Assembly: GCA_038049695.1 (NCBI GenBank)
Contig: CP142452.1
Coordinates: forward strand, 30,864,501 to 30,928,500
Reading direction: 5' to 3'
Source of the DNA: Cinnamomum chago
Taxonomy: Eukaryota > Streptophyta > Magnoliopsida > Laurales > Lauraceae
DNA: 64,000 bases
How positions within the stretch are numbered: the stretch's first letter is position 1; every line of letters starts with the position of its first letter. Below are positions 46,013 to 58,215 of this stretch, one piece after another. The notes below the pieces were generated by a model. That model was not told where the DNA came from. It ran no database searches and was given only the letters and a program-made list of their open reading frames with translations. The position numbers and the translations under genes were made by a program.

Positions 46013-49000
46013 CACTTTTGGTTGGATGCAGGGAAGACATATCCCCTAAGGTATGAATTCAATCTTGTTTTTCTCAAAGCTTGAGTGCCGAAATAGCCCC
46101 CGACATTTTTACCGAGAAAGAAAAATGCTACCTTAGCCAAACTATGCAGGGTGCCTAAAAATATTAAACTAACGAGCTTGTTTTGAGACCTTGCAGGGAA
46201 CCCAACCCCGATCACATCCAAAACATCCCACAAGCTGGGGCATTTTTTATTTTACATGCATTATTTTGCGCACAATTCCTCATAATTTGAAAAGGACAAA
46301 GTGATGATAACCAAACTTGGGTATATAAGTTATGTCTGTTATGATATCCTATGATAAATTTGATCATGGTTGTATGCTATGCACATCCTTTTATGATATC
46401 ACATGTTGTACGATTCCAAAATGCTGTTATCTTGAGCCTCTGCCTTCATATATATAGCTGATATTGTGAATGCCTCGAAACATAGAATTACCTAGGTCAC
46501 AAATGCCACACACTCAGGCACTCCTTGTCGTTTGAGAACTCAATCCTATATTTCTTATCAAGTTTAGACTGATGTGAGATTGTAGTTATTTGGTTTTTAT
46601 CATATAAACCTCGCTTTATTTATCCTGAACTACTAATGCTCCCTTTGTGAGACTCACATGCCTAGGGACGAATTTCGAGATTCTAGAAAAAGTTAGCGCT
46701 CTCTCCCTTATTTTTTTTTAGACCCTAAAAAATCATCGGGCATAAAACCTATCGCCTTGAAAGAAAAAAAAAACACACTTCACATGATCCCTCAGTACCC
46801 CTCAGGGAGTCCATTCCATCATCATCATACACACACAACCAAAGCACTTCTAAGTCAAACTACAAAGCATGCACTCACATTATAAATGCTACATGCACTT
46901 GCATACATCTTATACATCATAATGCATGCAACAAAGTGAAAAAATGAGCCTAAAAATAACATCCCTCTATCATATATACAACACCAATTATCAACAACTA
47001 ATAATCAACATCCAAAGATAACAAACACCAATCATAACCGCAACAACAACAATATAGGCCTCGATCGTCTCTGCACAATTTTCAATAGAATAGGAGGCCT
47101 TGCAAAAGTATAACTCTGAGAGTACGTACCGTTATGGAAAATCCCTCCAATGTCTCATGTAATTCCCCGATGCTCCGAATTCGCGTCTCAATCCTTTAGG
47201 GATCCATCGCGGGTATAACCAGCTCATGGTAGCCTCATCGATTAGGATAGTGTAATGACGATGTAGTTGTCACACAATGCCACAAACGACAAGCCTATCT
47301 GTGATCTTTGGAACATGGAATCATATATTCTTTCAAATAAATAATGTTCTCCTACACTGCAATCAACTCTTCATTCGAGCCATCTTAATCGGGGAGCCAA
47401 GAGACCTGCCATATTAAATTCCACAAAAGAAATCAACTCACTAAATGAAGAACTAAAACCAAACTCAAATTTAAAATTAAAACCAAACTTGAACTTAAAA
47501 GAAGAAAACTAAAAAAAAAAATTAAAATTAAAATTAAACTTAAACGTAAACGTAAATTAAAGACTTAACCCAACAAAGTAGAGAAAAAGGGTGCGTACTT
47601 TGTGGTTCCTCAGCTCCTTCAAGATGAAATGGCAACTCCGTTGCACTCCTCCTTGCCTCTCCATGCCAAAATCAATCGAGGTTGTCGTAGAACACCCTCC
47701 ACCCTCTTTTTGGTTTTCTCTGCAAAGACAACAGATTAACCATCAATAAAATCCACCAACCAACCAATAACAACGAATTTAATTTTTAAAAAAAAATACA
47801 CACTAAAAAAAAAACATAATAAAAACCAACTCACCAATGATAAAAAAAAACCAACTGAAAAAAAAAGCAACGAATAAACAAAACAAAACAAACCAACCAA
47901 GAAAAGTAAATTAAAACTAAACAAAACAAATTTTAAAATTCAATTAATCCACAACCGAGATAAAAGAAAACGTTAAAACACACCTCGTAGCCACAATCAA
48001 CAAGAAATGACAATAAAACACACATTTCCAATGGTTTGCATGCATATATCATTCATAGGAAATAGAACTTTACCACTCCTCCACACATCACTTTATTCCA
48101 TACTCCTTCATGTCTTTACCTCCGCACCTCACTCCATTTCACTTCACCTCATCACACCATGACCACATCTATAATACATCACTCATCCAGCACCACACAT
48201 CACATATAAACACACCAAAAAAAAAAAAAGAATCAAAACTACCCCCTTAAATCCACCAAAAAAAAAAAACCACATAAAATTTCACTTAAAAAAAATCTGA
48301 ATCTAAATTAACTAAAATACTCAACAAACCCAATCACGCCAACTAATTCATTAATTTCCACGAATTGAAGTAAATCCACTTTTTTCCCCAAATTTTCCAA
48401 AATCTTGTTAGGCATTGATCTCCCCATCAACATGTCCATTTTTAATTTAATTAGAGGCTAGGACCTTTCTCCCCAGGCTGAAGCGGACCTGCCCCACCAT
48501 TTCCACGAAGACCTGTCACCTGTATGGCCATCACAGCTAATGGTAGAACCTCATTCCACATCTTAGAACTTTATTTAAGGGAAAGGAAAGGAGATAGAAA
48601 ACTTGGAGGTCTATCCCATAGAATTTGGACAAACCTAATCCATGGTCTACTCCTAAAGTTATCTTTGATCAATAATTATCCTCTTTGCAAAATTAGGACC
48701 GGACCATTTGGGTTCAAGATTTTGGATAAAAATAATGAGAACTGAAAGAAAGGGGACCATGTCCAATTCAAGAACTAAAACACAAAGAGCCTAAAAATCA
48801 CAAACCGATTCAAAACAACACTAAAATGAATAAAAAGCCTAAGGAACTTAAACTTGAACATAAATATGATAAAACCCACCAACACACATGGTAAAACAAC
48901 ATAATTAACACAATTAATCTAAAAACAAACAAACTAATCAAACTTGAACAATTGACTTAGACAAGAAACACCACTCACTCAGATAAAAGATGAGTTGAAA

Positions 49001-50483
49001 GCTCTCACATTCGGAGTTCGGAATTGAAGGAAAATATGCAAAGAAGAGTAAAGGTGCTCTCTGCACACGAAATGTAGAAAAGCAATGCTTTGAAAGTCTG
49101 GGTGCCAACCACGCTCACACCCATTTCTGCCCCGAGAGCCTAAGAAATTGGCAAAAAAAAAAAAAAAATGATGACCAGACCAAAAAAAATATAGAAGCGA
49201 AAAAAAAAAAAAGAAAAAGAAAAGAAAAAAGGAATGTTAAAGAGGCACACACAGAAAAGCATGACACACATTGTCAAACTAAATACTGTCCCATCAAGAG
49301 GGATCCAGTCACGTCCTGTGCACACTAATCCCATCACACATACATCTAGCATTGTGCATTGCATCCTATGTCATCTCCATCAATAGAAATTAAAATTGTT
49401 ATTTCTGCAAATTATAATATTAAGTACTGACAGGCAAGAGAGCAGAATTTTTTAGTATTTGTCCACTGCAGATTTACAACCCAAAAATGCGAACAACAAA
49501 AGTGATTCAAACACACTGATGGGGATGAATGACACAAACTTCTGCAAATGGACAACGAAAGAAAGCGGCAATGAGCCCCATCGTCGGATTTATGAAAAGC
49601 TCTTGAGGTAAGTACACCTAACTATGGATTTTCATGATTTTAGCTCACGTCTGGAAATTGAGTCGCCGTAGGCCTCCCTTAAGCGCTTATAATCGGTACG
49701 GCAACCATAATACCGTGTTATCACGAATTGTGGTGTTTACCGACTCAAATCTTGACGTTGGAGAATGGAATCCGCGTAACTCGAAACTCTCCATGATAAG
49801 CACAAAATGATGATCAAATCTATCCCAGGTTCTCATCCAAGCTTGGGTGAAGACATAGATCCCTAGAGAGTGACGGTTATTCCGGTGGACATTTTCCATT
49901 AATTTAGCTTTTTCAATGCATACCTAAGTTTCAAAATAAAAATCTCTTTTAAAAAAAAATGCACCTCGCACCATTGCTTGAACTATGTTTGTGATTGCCT
50001 TCAAGATCTCCATTATTGTTAGTTAGTTTTACCTATGCCTTAAGCATTCAACTGTGGATGAAAGTCAAAAGACATTATATATGACAAACTGAATAAAACT
50101 CTATTGCAAGAACAAATGAAATTCTAACAGTGACTTAGCTAATCGAAAGATCGACTTCTGATTCAAACCACTGGGGCACAATTCCCACCATCATTTTAAA
50201 TTAAACAACCGGGGCATAGTTCCCAACCCGCCACGTGGCAATACCACGGGCACCGAGGCACAGATCTCGGATTTCCAATCAAATCAGTAGGCACGTAACT
50301 TCTTCTTTTTTCCCTTTTTCCCCCTGAATCATAATTGATCCTAAAAAAGGGAACTTCTCCTTTAGAACAAGTTTGCAATTGCATACATCCGTAGGCGGCC
50401 ACTCCCGCGAGCTCAAAAGCTCCCGTGAGTCATGAGTGGTGTGTCTACTTTCTTTGGAGCACAACTCTCCACGTGTTGCTCTT
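46013..50483 (+). other. Tat 3' non-coding region, right part
   Basis: 4.5 kb without a recognised gene. It has A-rich stretches (47500-47900, 48200-48300, 49150-49230) and ordinary AT-rich sequence. A long non-coding stretch between pol and the 3' LTR is normal in the Tat lineage. Confidence 0.55.
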
Positions 50484-50498
50484 CAAAGAGGGGCATAC
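50484..50498 (+). other. Tat polypurine tract
   Basis: AAAGAGGGGCATAC directly before the TG of the 3' LTR. Confidence 0.7.
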
Positions 50499-53400
50499 TG
50501 TAGACACCTCATTTTGGCCCCCTATGATAGCCTTAAACACTTATCATATATAACGATGCCCCCATTTCACCCAAAATTGAATGGTTACTGGCATAATTCA
50601 GATTAATTAATGACGATGAAGATGCTTGTTGATAATTTTAGACTTAGTTCGACGATTTATAGAGATTCGTGAGAGAAAAGGCTGAATCGCATCGAGATCT
50701 CGAGTCCAACCCATTACTCATACAAGGAATGGACTACAACACTATCCAAGCCCCTTCCACACTACATAGAACACACTCAGTTTGCTCCTGAAGAAATTAC
50801 ACTTAGTTCGTCTAAGTGCGATATGATTAGCATGAATTGGGGGCTAGGATCGTTGATCCAGATATCTCTACCTTTTCCCGACCTCATATCATTATGACAT
50901 ATAGACCAAAAGATTCTACATACCGAGAGCTTTCCGACGATATGTAGCTTACGCACTTCATTTTGGCACCCTATGAGGGGTAATTCAATCCACCCTATTT
51001 AATGGTGTCATGATTAGGTCCCGAATCAAAGGACACCTATCATTTTTGGACCCCCGATCGCCCTGGAAGTTAATTTATCGCGGTCTGCTCGTCAACGGCT
51101 TTCCATCCATATGTAGAACTCTGAGATCCGACGGGCGGATCGAAAAATCATAACAGTGGGTCCCATACTCCAAAGGCGCCCGCCTAAAAAAATCACCTAT
51201 CATTTCTAAACCTCCGATCGCCTTAAAAATTGGTTCATCGTGACCTACACGTCGAGGGCTTTCTGCCGATGCGTAGAACGTCGAAATCCGGCGAGCAGAT
51301 CAAAATCTACAAGGCCTAGGCCCCAGCGATGATAACCTGACCAAACTCCATTAGACCCCACCTTCTGGGCCCGAACCAGTTTCTTTTAAACTCAAATCAG
51401 ACCCACCAAGCCTGGCCCAATGAACCCGACAATCATCCCTTAAACCGACACCCAAATCTATGGGCCTGATCCAAGCTTGGACCTAAACTCTAGCCCAAGC
51501 CAAACCAGTCCCCAACCTGACCCGAGACCTGGCCCAGATTGCTTGACCCGTCACCCTGGATAAGGAAGAAAGAGCCCGGGGATCTGGGGAAGTAGAGTCC
51601 CAGATCCCCTCATCTCTCGTTCCCCCTTAAATCCTCTCCCTCGTCTCTATCTTCTTCTGGAAGCGCAGAACCCATCTTAAAGGATCTCTATCCCTGGCTC
51701 TCCCACCATCACCATCACAGACGCCCATCTTCTTCCAGCGCCAGCCATCTCTCCATCGTCTCCTTCCTGATCATCACCTCGTCCCCACCATCATCTCACT
51801 GCAGCCCATCTCCACCATATCACGCAGCCCACCATCATCCGATCCCCTCTCATTCTCATCACCTCCATCTCACAGCCCCATCACCACATCTCAACCCATC
51901 TCTCGATCCTCTTCCCCTGCGCAGAACAGCCACCCCAGACCTCTCCATCCTCCAACCATCTCCATTTCTCCCATCCATCTCACGCACAGATCGTCCTCTC
52001 CCATCCACCTCCACGCCCATCTCTCCATCCTGCGCAGATCCTCTCTTCTTATCTCGCCCACCTCCCATCTTCGTCTCCCTTACGCAGCAGCCCCTGGGAT
52101 CATCTCTATCTCTAACACTACCATCACCACATCACCATCCCTCTCATCTCCCTGATTGTTTTCTCCTCCCTCACAGCGCAGGATCATCTCCATCTCACCA
52201 CTCCCTCTCACTGCAGCCCATCTCTCCCAGATCTGCTCCATCTTCCTCACCACCCTCTGCTCCATCTCTACAGACTTCCAACCCCTGCACACAGCACCAC
52301 CAGACGCACGCCAGCACGCTTGCAGCACCATCGTTCTCCACCAGACGTAGCACCAGCGCCACCTTCTTCCTCCTCCGGACGCCTCCTCGACCAGGTAGAC
52401 TCTCCCCTTCCTCCCGCACTCTGCACACACAGCACTCCCTTTCCTTTCTTTCCTTCCTCTTCTCCATCGGCGCACCCTTCTCTCCCTCACCACCTTCTTC
52501 CATCTCTCTCTCTTCTCTCTCCTCCCTGCAACCCCCTTTCCTTTCTTTCCTTACTCTTCTCCATCCGCGCACCCTTCTCTCCCTCGCCATCTTCTTCCAT
52601 CTCTCTCTCGGCCCACACTCTCTTCTCTCCTTCTCTCCGCCCTCATCTCTCTTTCTCTCTCTCTTTTTGCCTCTCCTCTCTCTCGGCGCACACTCTCTCT
52701 CCCTCTTCCTCGGCCCGTTCTCTCCCCGCTCTCCACCTCTCTCCTTCCCCTGCTGCAGCACCCTGACTTTGCCCTGCACAGCCACTCTCCCCTTCTCCCC
52801 CTCCCCTTCTTCCTCTCTTCTTCCCCTCTTCTCTCTCCCTCCTCTTCCACACGTCACATAATCTCCCTGCACCCACTTCACAACACTGCACCACCTACAC
52901 TGCCATTCCCTGCGCACAGCACCCCACCTGCACTGGGCACCCTTCTTTCTTTTCTCTTTCTTTCTCTTCCTCCTTCTTCTTCACTACACACCCATTACGC
53001 TCTTACCCACCTGCACGTCTTCATTTTCTTTTCTTTCTTATTTTTTATTTTTCTTTCTTTCTCGTCTTCATCCTCCTGCCACAACCACTGCACTCACCTT
53101 GCTCCACTGCGTCTTCTTCCCCCTACATTGCACCCACCTGTTGCACAACACATATTCTTCTCCACCCTCTCTTCACACTCACAATAGTACACATCTTCAC
53201 CACCTTGCATAGCAACGTTGCTGCTGCACACACACACACCCATCTATCTCCTTGCACACTCCCCACCGAGCCATCTCTGTTTTCTTTCTCTCTCTCTTTT
53301 TTTTTCCTTCTCTTCTTCTTCCCCATCGTCTTCTTTCTCACCAGCACCCCTCTGGACCCATCACCTTATCTTTTCTGCCCTCCATTTTCTTCTCCCTCCT

Positions 53401-55630
53401 CTTCTTCTTATCCTTCCCTGCGCACGCCCCGCAGCACCTCCGCACCACACCTTCATTCCCATTCCCCTTTCATTGCACTGTTGCACACCCATTGGGTTTT
53501 CCTCCATCACTACTGCATCCACTTAACTACACTCGCCTTTCATCATCCCAAGTGCCTGCCTGAAGTCATGCAGCCACTGGAACCCATTCCATCCAACACC
53601 CCTGCTGCCCAGTCTCGACCGAATGCCTTTTAAATCAGGCCCAACCACAACTGTAGCTAAGCTAAGCCCACTTCTCTGCACCCGAACTTGTCTGCATCCC
53701 CGCACACCCACCTGCTGCACCCAAATTCCATTTGCTGCCCCATCTCAGTATACCCACCTGCCTAGCGCATTCATCTAAACTGAACCCATGCATGCCTATT
53801 CTATTTTCTTGCATCGAAACTTAGTTCCATATCTATCTATTGTTTCTTTTTAGAACATTTCATGCATCTTAATATGCCCATGCATTTAAATTAAAATCCT
53901 TGTTTTGCTGTTTGTTTCAATTCTCAATTTGCCCATGCGCCAAGGTTGATCTTTTGATATTCATCCATTCTATCAAGTTTTTCGTGTATTTAACGTGCCC
54001 ATGCATCCAGTAACTTTTTAATTTTATTGTTTAAATTATTCCTAGTTAGTATCAAACATGTCCATGCATTCAACATGCTCATGCATCATATTACTTAGTT
54101 GTATTTTTATTTCTTATTTTACTAGATAGAATTTAATGCTGCATAATTTCCTCAAAAAGAACAAAAAAAAGAACAAAAACAGAAAGAACAAAATCAGAAA
54201 ATAACAAAAAAATAGTATTCTAAGTATTAGATTAACTAAAACCATAAGGTTAGGTTTAAAACTAGTTTCTTTTCCTCCTCCCCTTTCATTAGGATTAGGG
54301 AATTTACTTAGAAAATTCTAAGTTAGTTAGGTTTGATTACAATAAATAAAATTTAATAATTTGTCCTCTTCTCTCCTCCTCCCCTTTCATTAGGTTTAGA
54401 CAAATTAGTTTAGGAAATTTTAGACTCTATAAATAAAACCAAAAACAAAATAACAATAATAAAACCCAAAAAGTCCAAAAACAAAGTAAAAGATATAAAA
54501 AAATCAAAAATATTAATAAACTGGAACTAGAAATTAAATAGTAGTTTAGGTTCACAAGGTCAAACCCCAAACCCAGATCTAGGTCTCCCCCTAGTCAGGT
54601 TAGGCTACTTTTAGTTTCTCTCATTTTAATAAGTTAGGTCCCACTCTCTCTCCGGGCCACGTTAAGGGACCGGTAAAGCTGATGTGGGCGGTTTAGGACC
54701 TTAGATTCGGGTTAATCCGATGATCAGTAATAAAGCATTAATCACGTAAATCCAAGTAAGATCCCTTAGTTAGGTCCTTCTAGCCCAATATCAAAAATCC
54801 ATAAAAACCATAAAACCAACAAAATAAAACCAAAAAGTTTTTTCCTTTATTTCTTCCTCCACCTCAGGTGCCAAATATTCAATTGAACTTAATGATAAAA
54901 GGGAATAAAGAACTGACTTCCAAAAATTGAATAAATGAGAATAATTAGATGAGATGAGTGATTTCACACACTTTGCATATTTTTATTTCGGCCCATCGGC
55001 CACCCTTAAACAAACACCGGCCCATCGGCCACCTTCAATTAATTACAGCCCATCGGCTTTCCACTTTATCACTCGTGTATCGCACACGAAAAACACAGAA
55101 ATCACAAGTCAAAGTCTCATTTGCATCATCATTTTGATTTAAAAAGTCAGCCTTTAAACCATATTTTGCCAAGGGATTAGAAGGGGGTACCCGGGAACGG
55201 GGCCGATCCTCTTCTTAAATATTTGGCACCTCCCCCTTTTCACTTTCTTTATTTTAATTATTTTATTATACTTGGATATACTATGATTTTGCTGTGTGAG
55301 GATTAACCTTATTTGGACTTTTACTCATAATCCTGAATTGACCCAATATTAAAGAGACTCAAAAAGACCCAAATTAATGTGACAGGAAAACCGTCATGTG
55401 TTGCCGGCAGCACATTAGACGAGAGAAGAACCCACCCTTTTATTTTCTCCCATTTTTCTTTGGCTTTTGTCGAAGAACGGTGTTACGGCCGTTACGATAG
55501 CTGGCGATCGTGATCCGTCGATTTTGAGGGTAGTCGGAATCCTCATTTTCGATGTAAAAATTTAAATAGCACATATAGATGAATGGAGATTTCCCTCCCC
55601 TGGGGGATCAAAATTCACATCCGACACAAA
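50499..55630 (+). repeat. Tat 3' LTR, about 5.1 kb
   Basis: Begins TGTAGACACCTCATTTTGG after the polypurine tract. LTRs of this length are known in Ogre/Tat elements. The left third is mixed sequence. 51.6-53.6 kb is strongly C/T-rich on the plus strand. The right part has GGCCCATCGGCCACC repeats (54.99-55.05 kb) and a GGGTACCCGGGAACGGGG word near 55.19 kb. The end is not fixed: a CA near 55617-55626 followed by Sirevirus U5 sequence is the best guess, and there is no second LTR to compare. Confidence 0.6.
51600..53640 (+). repeat. C/T-rich low-complexity tract in the Tat LTR
   Basis: About 2 kb with a strong excess of C and T on the plus strand, densest at 52430-52860. It creates many long overlapping frames on both strands (Ser/Pro/Leu-rich on plus, Arg/Glu/Gly-rich on minus). 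None has a domain, so none is called as a gene. Confidence 0.8.
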
Positions 55631-56129
55631 TCATCATGACAAACCTTTGATTCTTCATTGGGTTTGCTCCTCTTATCTTATTTTATTCATGCTTGCTTTC
55701 AAATCTTTGATTTCTTCAAATGGCATGATTAAAGTATTCAAAGTGTTTAAACATGCTTTGATTTTAAAATATGTTTATCATTTTAACTTCATCATTTGAT
55801 TAGTAATTTCACATGTTTAGACATTTAATGTTTCTTTCAAACTTGTTAGTTTCATTTTAAACTTCCTAAAAACAAGTTTGTTCATTATTTTAAAAGACAT
55901 GTGTAGTTACTCTATCTCTCATTTACATCATTTATGAGCATCGAATTTCAAATGAGATAGAAGTAGTTTTAATGTATATGTATTATTTATTGATCTTTGC
56001 ATTTATCATGCATATGCCTTAGTTTGATTACAACTTTCATATCAGCCTATGTTAAGAGGCATTTAATTGTTTTCACTTGCATCTCATTGTATGTTAGTTT
56101 AGGCATAGTTTTTGAGATTAAAAATCTTG

Positions 56130-56240
56130 TTGTAAAGGTTTATGCTTAGCCTATTGAAAAGTTGTATAGGTTAATGCTTAGCCTTGAGTAAAAAGCATTT
56201 GTGGTTGTAAGGTTGGAGGTTAGCCTAAACCTTAATACTG
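56130..56240 (+). repeat. AGCC hairpin units in the interrupted Sirevirus LTR
   Basis: Three diverged units. ATGCTT (56174-56179) pairs with AAGCAT (56193-56198). In the next unit AGGTT (56217-56221) pairs with AACCT (56228-56232). The loop starts AGCC in both. The third, near 56150, is imperfect. Confidence 0.7.
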
Positions 56241-56532
56241 ATAGTGGAACATCGGTAGAAATACCGGGAGTGGACGTAGGCATGATTGGCCGAACCACTA
56301 TAAATTTCCTTGTTATGGTGATTGTGTGGATGATGCACTTAAGTTTATTCTTTTCTTATCAATGTCAACTTTGATTGTATTCATAGGTTCTTTACTTGGT
56401 TTTAGACATTTCATCAATAATCAAGTTAATGAACTATCAAAACATAATTGATATTGGTTTAAAGAAGAATTGAGCATTGGAATTGAGTGTACCCTATTCA
56501 CCCCCCATCTAGGGTTCGGTTTTGGACTTTCA

Positions 56533-56619
56533 CATCCTCCTCCAGTAGTTCAAGGAGTCAAGCCAAATTCCAATGTGTGCATAACTACTCAAAAGCCGGA
56601 TGATAATGATTTTTTTTAA
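56533..56619 (+). pseudogene. Transposase_24-type gene, C-terminal tail
   Basis: Reads PPPVVQGVKPNSN, then an acidic end KPDDNDFF and a TAA stop at 56617-56619. Position and the acidic tail fit the end of the same gene. Compared with the piece ending at 38038, the frame is one nucleotide off across the insertion, so the gene had decayed or the insertion boundary is not exactly as drawn. Confidence 0.45.
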
Positions 56620-56859
56620 TATTTTTTCTATGTTGATGTAAATTTTACTCTTGCTGCTCAAATACCTTAGAACTTAATGTTTTTAAATTTGAGGTTATTT
56701 TCTAATACTTGATGGTGATGAAGTTTTCATTTTCTCATATTATATAAGCACGTTGATGAAAATTTGAAAAGGGATAAATAAATTAATTTTGTTCTTCCTT
56801 TTAATTAATTTTAACCTTTTAGTCGTGAGAGCAAGTCGTTGGTCGAACTATTATACTTA

Positions 56860-57419
56860 ATACTTTTAGTGATGACTTCTTGTTGTAGCTGAAAGTAAAA
56901 TGTTGAGCTACTATTGCAAGTCGCCGCTAAAACTACCACTAAAGGTGCTATACATAGTACTTGTAGTGATGATTTGCATCGTAGTTAAAATTAAATATTT
57001 AGCCACGATAACAAGTTGCCACTAAAAGTATTATACGCACTACTTTTGGTGGCGATTTATAGTTCATGCTAAATCTAAACTTTTAGCTGCGACTTAAGAT
57101 CGCTCGTAAAACCCTACTTTCATATGTTTGTAATAAATTTTTAGCGGCGATTTTACACTTTTAGTGACAACAATTTTTTAAATATGCGGCGATAAATCTT
57201 GCAGCTAATTATTAGACTTTTAGCTACAATTTTGAAGTTGTGGGTAAAAGTTCAACTTTTAGCCGTGATGTTTTAAAATCGTGGCTAAAACAATTGGTGA
57301 CAACACTTTTAGCAACGACTCAGTGGCGATCAAAATATTTCCGCTAAAACTTTTAGCTGCAACTTGAAGACCTTTAACAGCGAAGAATTTCGCAGCTAAA
57401 TGTCAAGTTTCTTATAGTG
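56860..57419 (-). repeat. CACTA right terminal and subterminal repeats
   Basis: Dense array of short words such as AAGTCGC, TTTAGTGGCGA, TTTTAGCTGCGAC and CGCAGCTAA in both orientations, ending with the CACTATAAGAAA terminus. It agrees with the left terminus at 11 of the first 12 bases. Confidence 0.8.
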
Positions 57420-57767
57420 ACGGCCCAGGGCACGGCTCGACTAGGCCTTAGTCGGGCCTGGACTGTGCAGCCCGTAGGCGGCCCACAGATCCCCCTCCCC
57501 ATTTTTAATTTTTAAATTTTTTTAAATTTTTTAAGTCTTAGAGACTTAGACTCTTGGTCTTGGACCAATTTCGTTAAAATAAAGAAATTAAGAGAAATAA
57601 ATAAGTAGAATAACACTAATGATGTTTTGAAAAAATACATCAAATAAATTATATTTCCTTGAAATTTAAGTTACAAAAGTTCAAAAAAATTACAAGGTTG
57701 AACTTGGATCAATATATTTATATAATGAAATTCAAACCTTCTAACAAATGAAAAAAGAATTACAGCT

Positions 57768-57930
57768 TTAGAAACCTATGATATATTCTAAAAAATAAAT
57801 AACAACTTTGAAAACCTATGATACATTCTAAAAAATAAATTAAAATTTTAAAAACCTATGATACATTCTAAAAAAAATAAATTACAAGTCGAAAGCCTAT
57901 TATACATTCTAAAAAAAAATTATACTGTGA
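57768..57930. repeat. Four ~40-bp tandem repeats
   Basis: Units start near 57768, 57810, 57850 and 57890 with GAAAACCTATGATACATTCT or a variant followed by A-rich sequence. They lie in the 3' part of the hAT remnant. Confidence 0.75.
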
Positions 57931-58215
57931 TATATGTAACGCTGCTAGCTTGTCTTCTATCTCAAACCCATGATCGATGTGTTGTTCCCTATCCTGTGCT
58001 TGATACCAATCCCGTAAGTACATGCCGGTCTCAGTGGTTTCTTCTATAAGCATAGTCCTCCTGGGATCAATAAGGCACCCACTTGAACTAAATGCGTGGC
58101 CTGATGCAACTATAGATGCTGATATTATTAGTATATAACAGGCTATGGTGGAAAGCATATGAAACTTAGTTTTGAATGATTTTCACCATGCCAAAGGACC
58201 AAAAGCATCTTCTTC
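57930..58215 (-). pseudogene. hAT transposase C-terminal dimerisation region (fragment)
   Basis: On the minus strand a frame open from the Copia-2 boundary reads KLSFHMLSTIACYILIIS, then SIVASGHAFSSSG, LIDPRRTML and a YLRDWYQAQ end. This matches the hAT C-terminal pattern: LS.IA.DIL.IP.STVASE.AFS, then a region ending .DW. The Glu usual in VASE-AFS is Gly here and several conserved positions are changed, so the gene is decayed. The tail runs into the AT-rich repeats at 57770-57930 and is not homologous there. Confidence 0.75.

Larger units (their letters stand above)
38095..55630 (+). mobile_element. Tat/Ogre-type Ty3/gypsy element, 3' part
   Basis: Integrase C-terminus at the left, then a very long non-coding 3' region with tandem repeats, a polypurine tract, and a 3' LTR starting TGTAGACACCTCATTTTGG, a start common in plant Tat-lineage elements. 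Everything upstream of the integrase end, including the 5' LTR, is absent. A second Sirevirus (39482-46007) is inserted in the non-coding region. The right edge is uncertain by some tens of bases. The element is broken; age cannot be taken from LTRs because only one remains. Confidence 0.7.
38039..56532 (+). mobile_element. Sirevirus-like LTR interrupted by a Tat element (probable solo LTR)
   Basis: The left end TGTTAGGGTTTTC at 38039 resembles the LTR start of the second Sirevirus. The right end at 56532 reads CTAGGGTTCGG..GGACTTTCA, like the end of the multimer LTR. Flanks CATTC (38034-38038) and CATCC (56533-56537) agree at four of five bases. The right piece (about 55640-56532) holds U5-type sequence, including the AGCC hairpin units and the GGCCGAACCACTATAAA block. 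No primer site follows the right end, so it is not a 5' LTR with an internal region. Most of the LTR, including the palindromes, is missing; Tat sequence sits in its place. Confidence 0.5.
24461..57419 (+). mobile_element. CACTA (En/Spm) DNA transposon carrying nested retrotransposons
   Basis: The left end reads CACTACAAGAAA at 24461; the right end, read on the minus strand from 57419, is CACTATAAGAAA. The 3-bp duplication ACG occurs at 24458-24460 and 57420-57422. Both ends carry many short TTTAGTGGC, TAGCTGCGAC and TTTAGCGGC words in both orientations, the subterminal repeats expected of CACTA elements. Once the inserted elements are taken out only about 2.2 kb is CACTA sequence: the left end, pieces of a Transposase_24-type gene, and the right end. 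It has no catalytic transposase domain that I can see, so it is a non-autonomous or internally deleted copy. Insertions inside it are Copia-1 and a Sirevirus LTR that itself holds further elements. Confidence 0.85.
57420..58215 (-). mobile_element. hAT element, right piece with transposase C-terminus
   Basis: Continues the GC-rich words of 24320-24460 past the CACTA insertion and leads into a hAT transposase end on the minus strand. It is cut at 58216 by the LTR of Copia-2; the rest of the transposase is not found in the window. Orientation agrees on both sides of the CACTA element. Confidence 0.6.

Noticed and set aside
51859-53720. Many long frames on both strands (Ser/Pro-rich and Arg/Glu-rich)
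   Set aside because: They overlap in several frames within a C/T-rich low-complexity LTR tract and have no domain; composition alone explains them.
38026-56544. Smooth in-frame Transposase_24 reading across the large insertion
   Set aside because: Checked base by base: with a 5-bp duplication the two sides are one nucleotide out of frame, so frame continuity cannot be used as proof.
57868-57930. Tail of the 96-residue frame as part of hAT transposase
   Set aside because: It translates the AT-rich 40-bp tandem repeats; hAT similarity ends before it.
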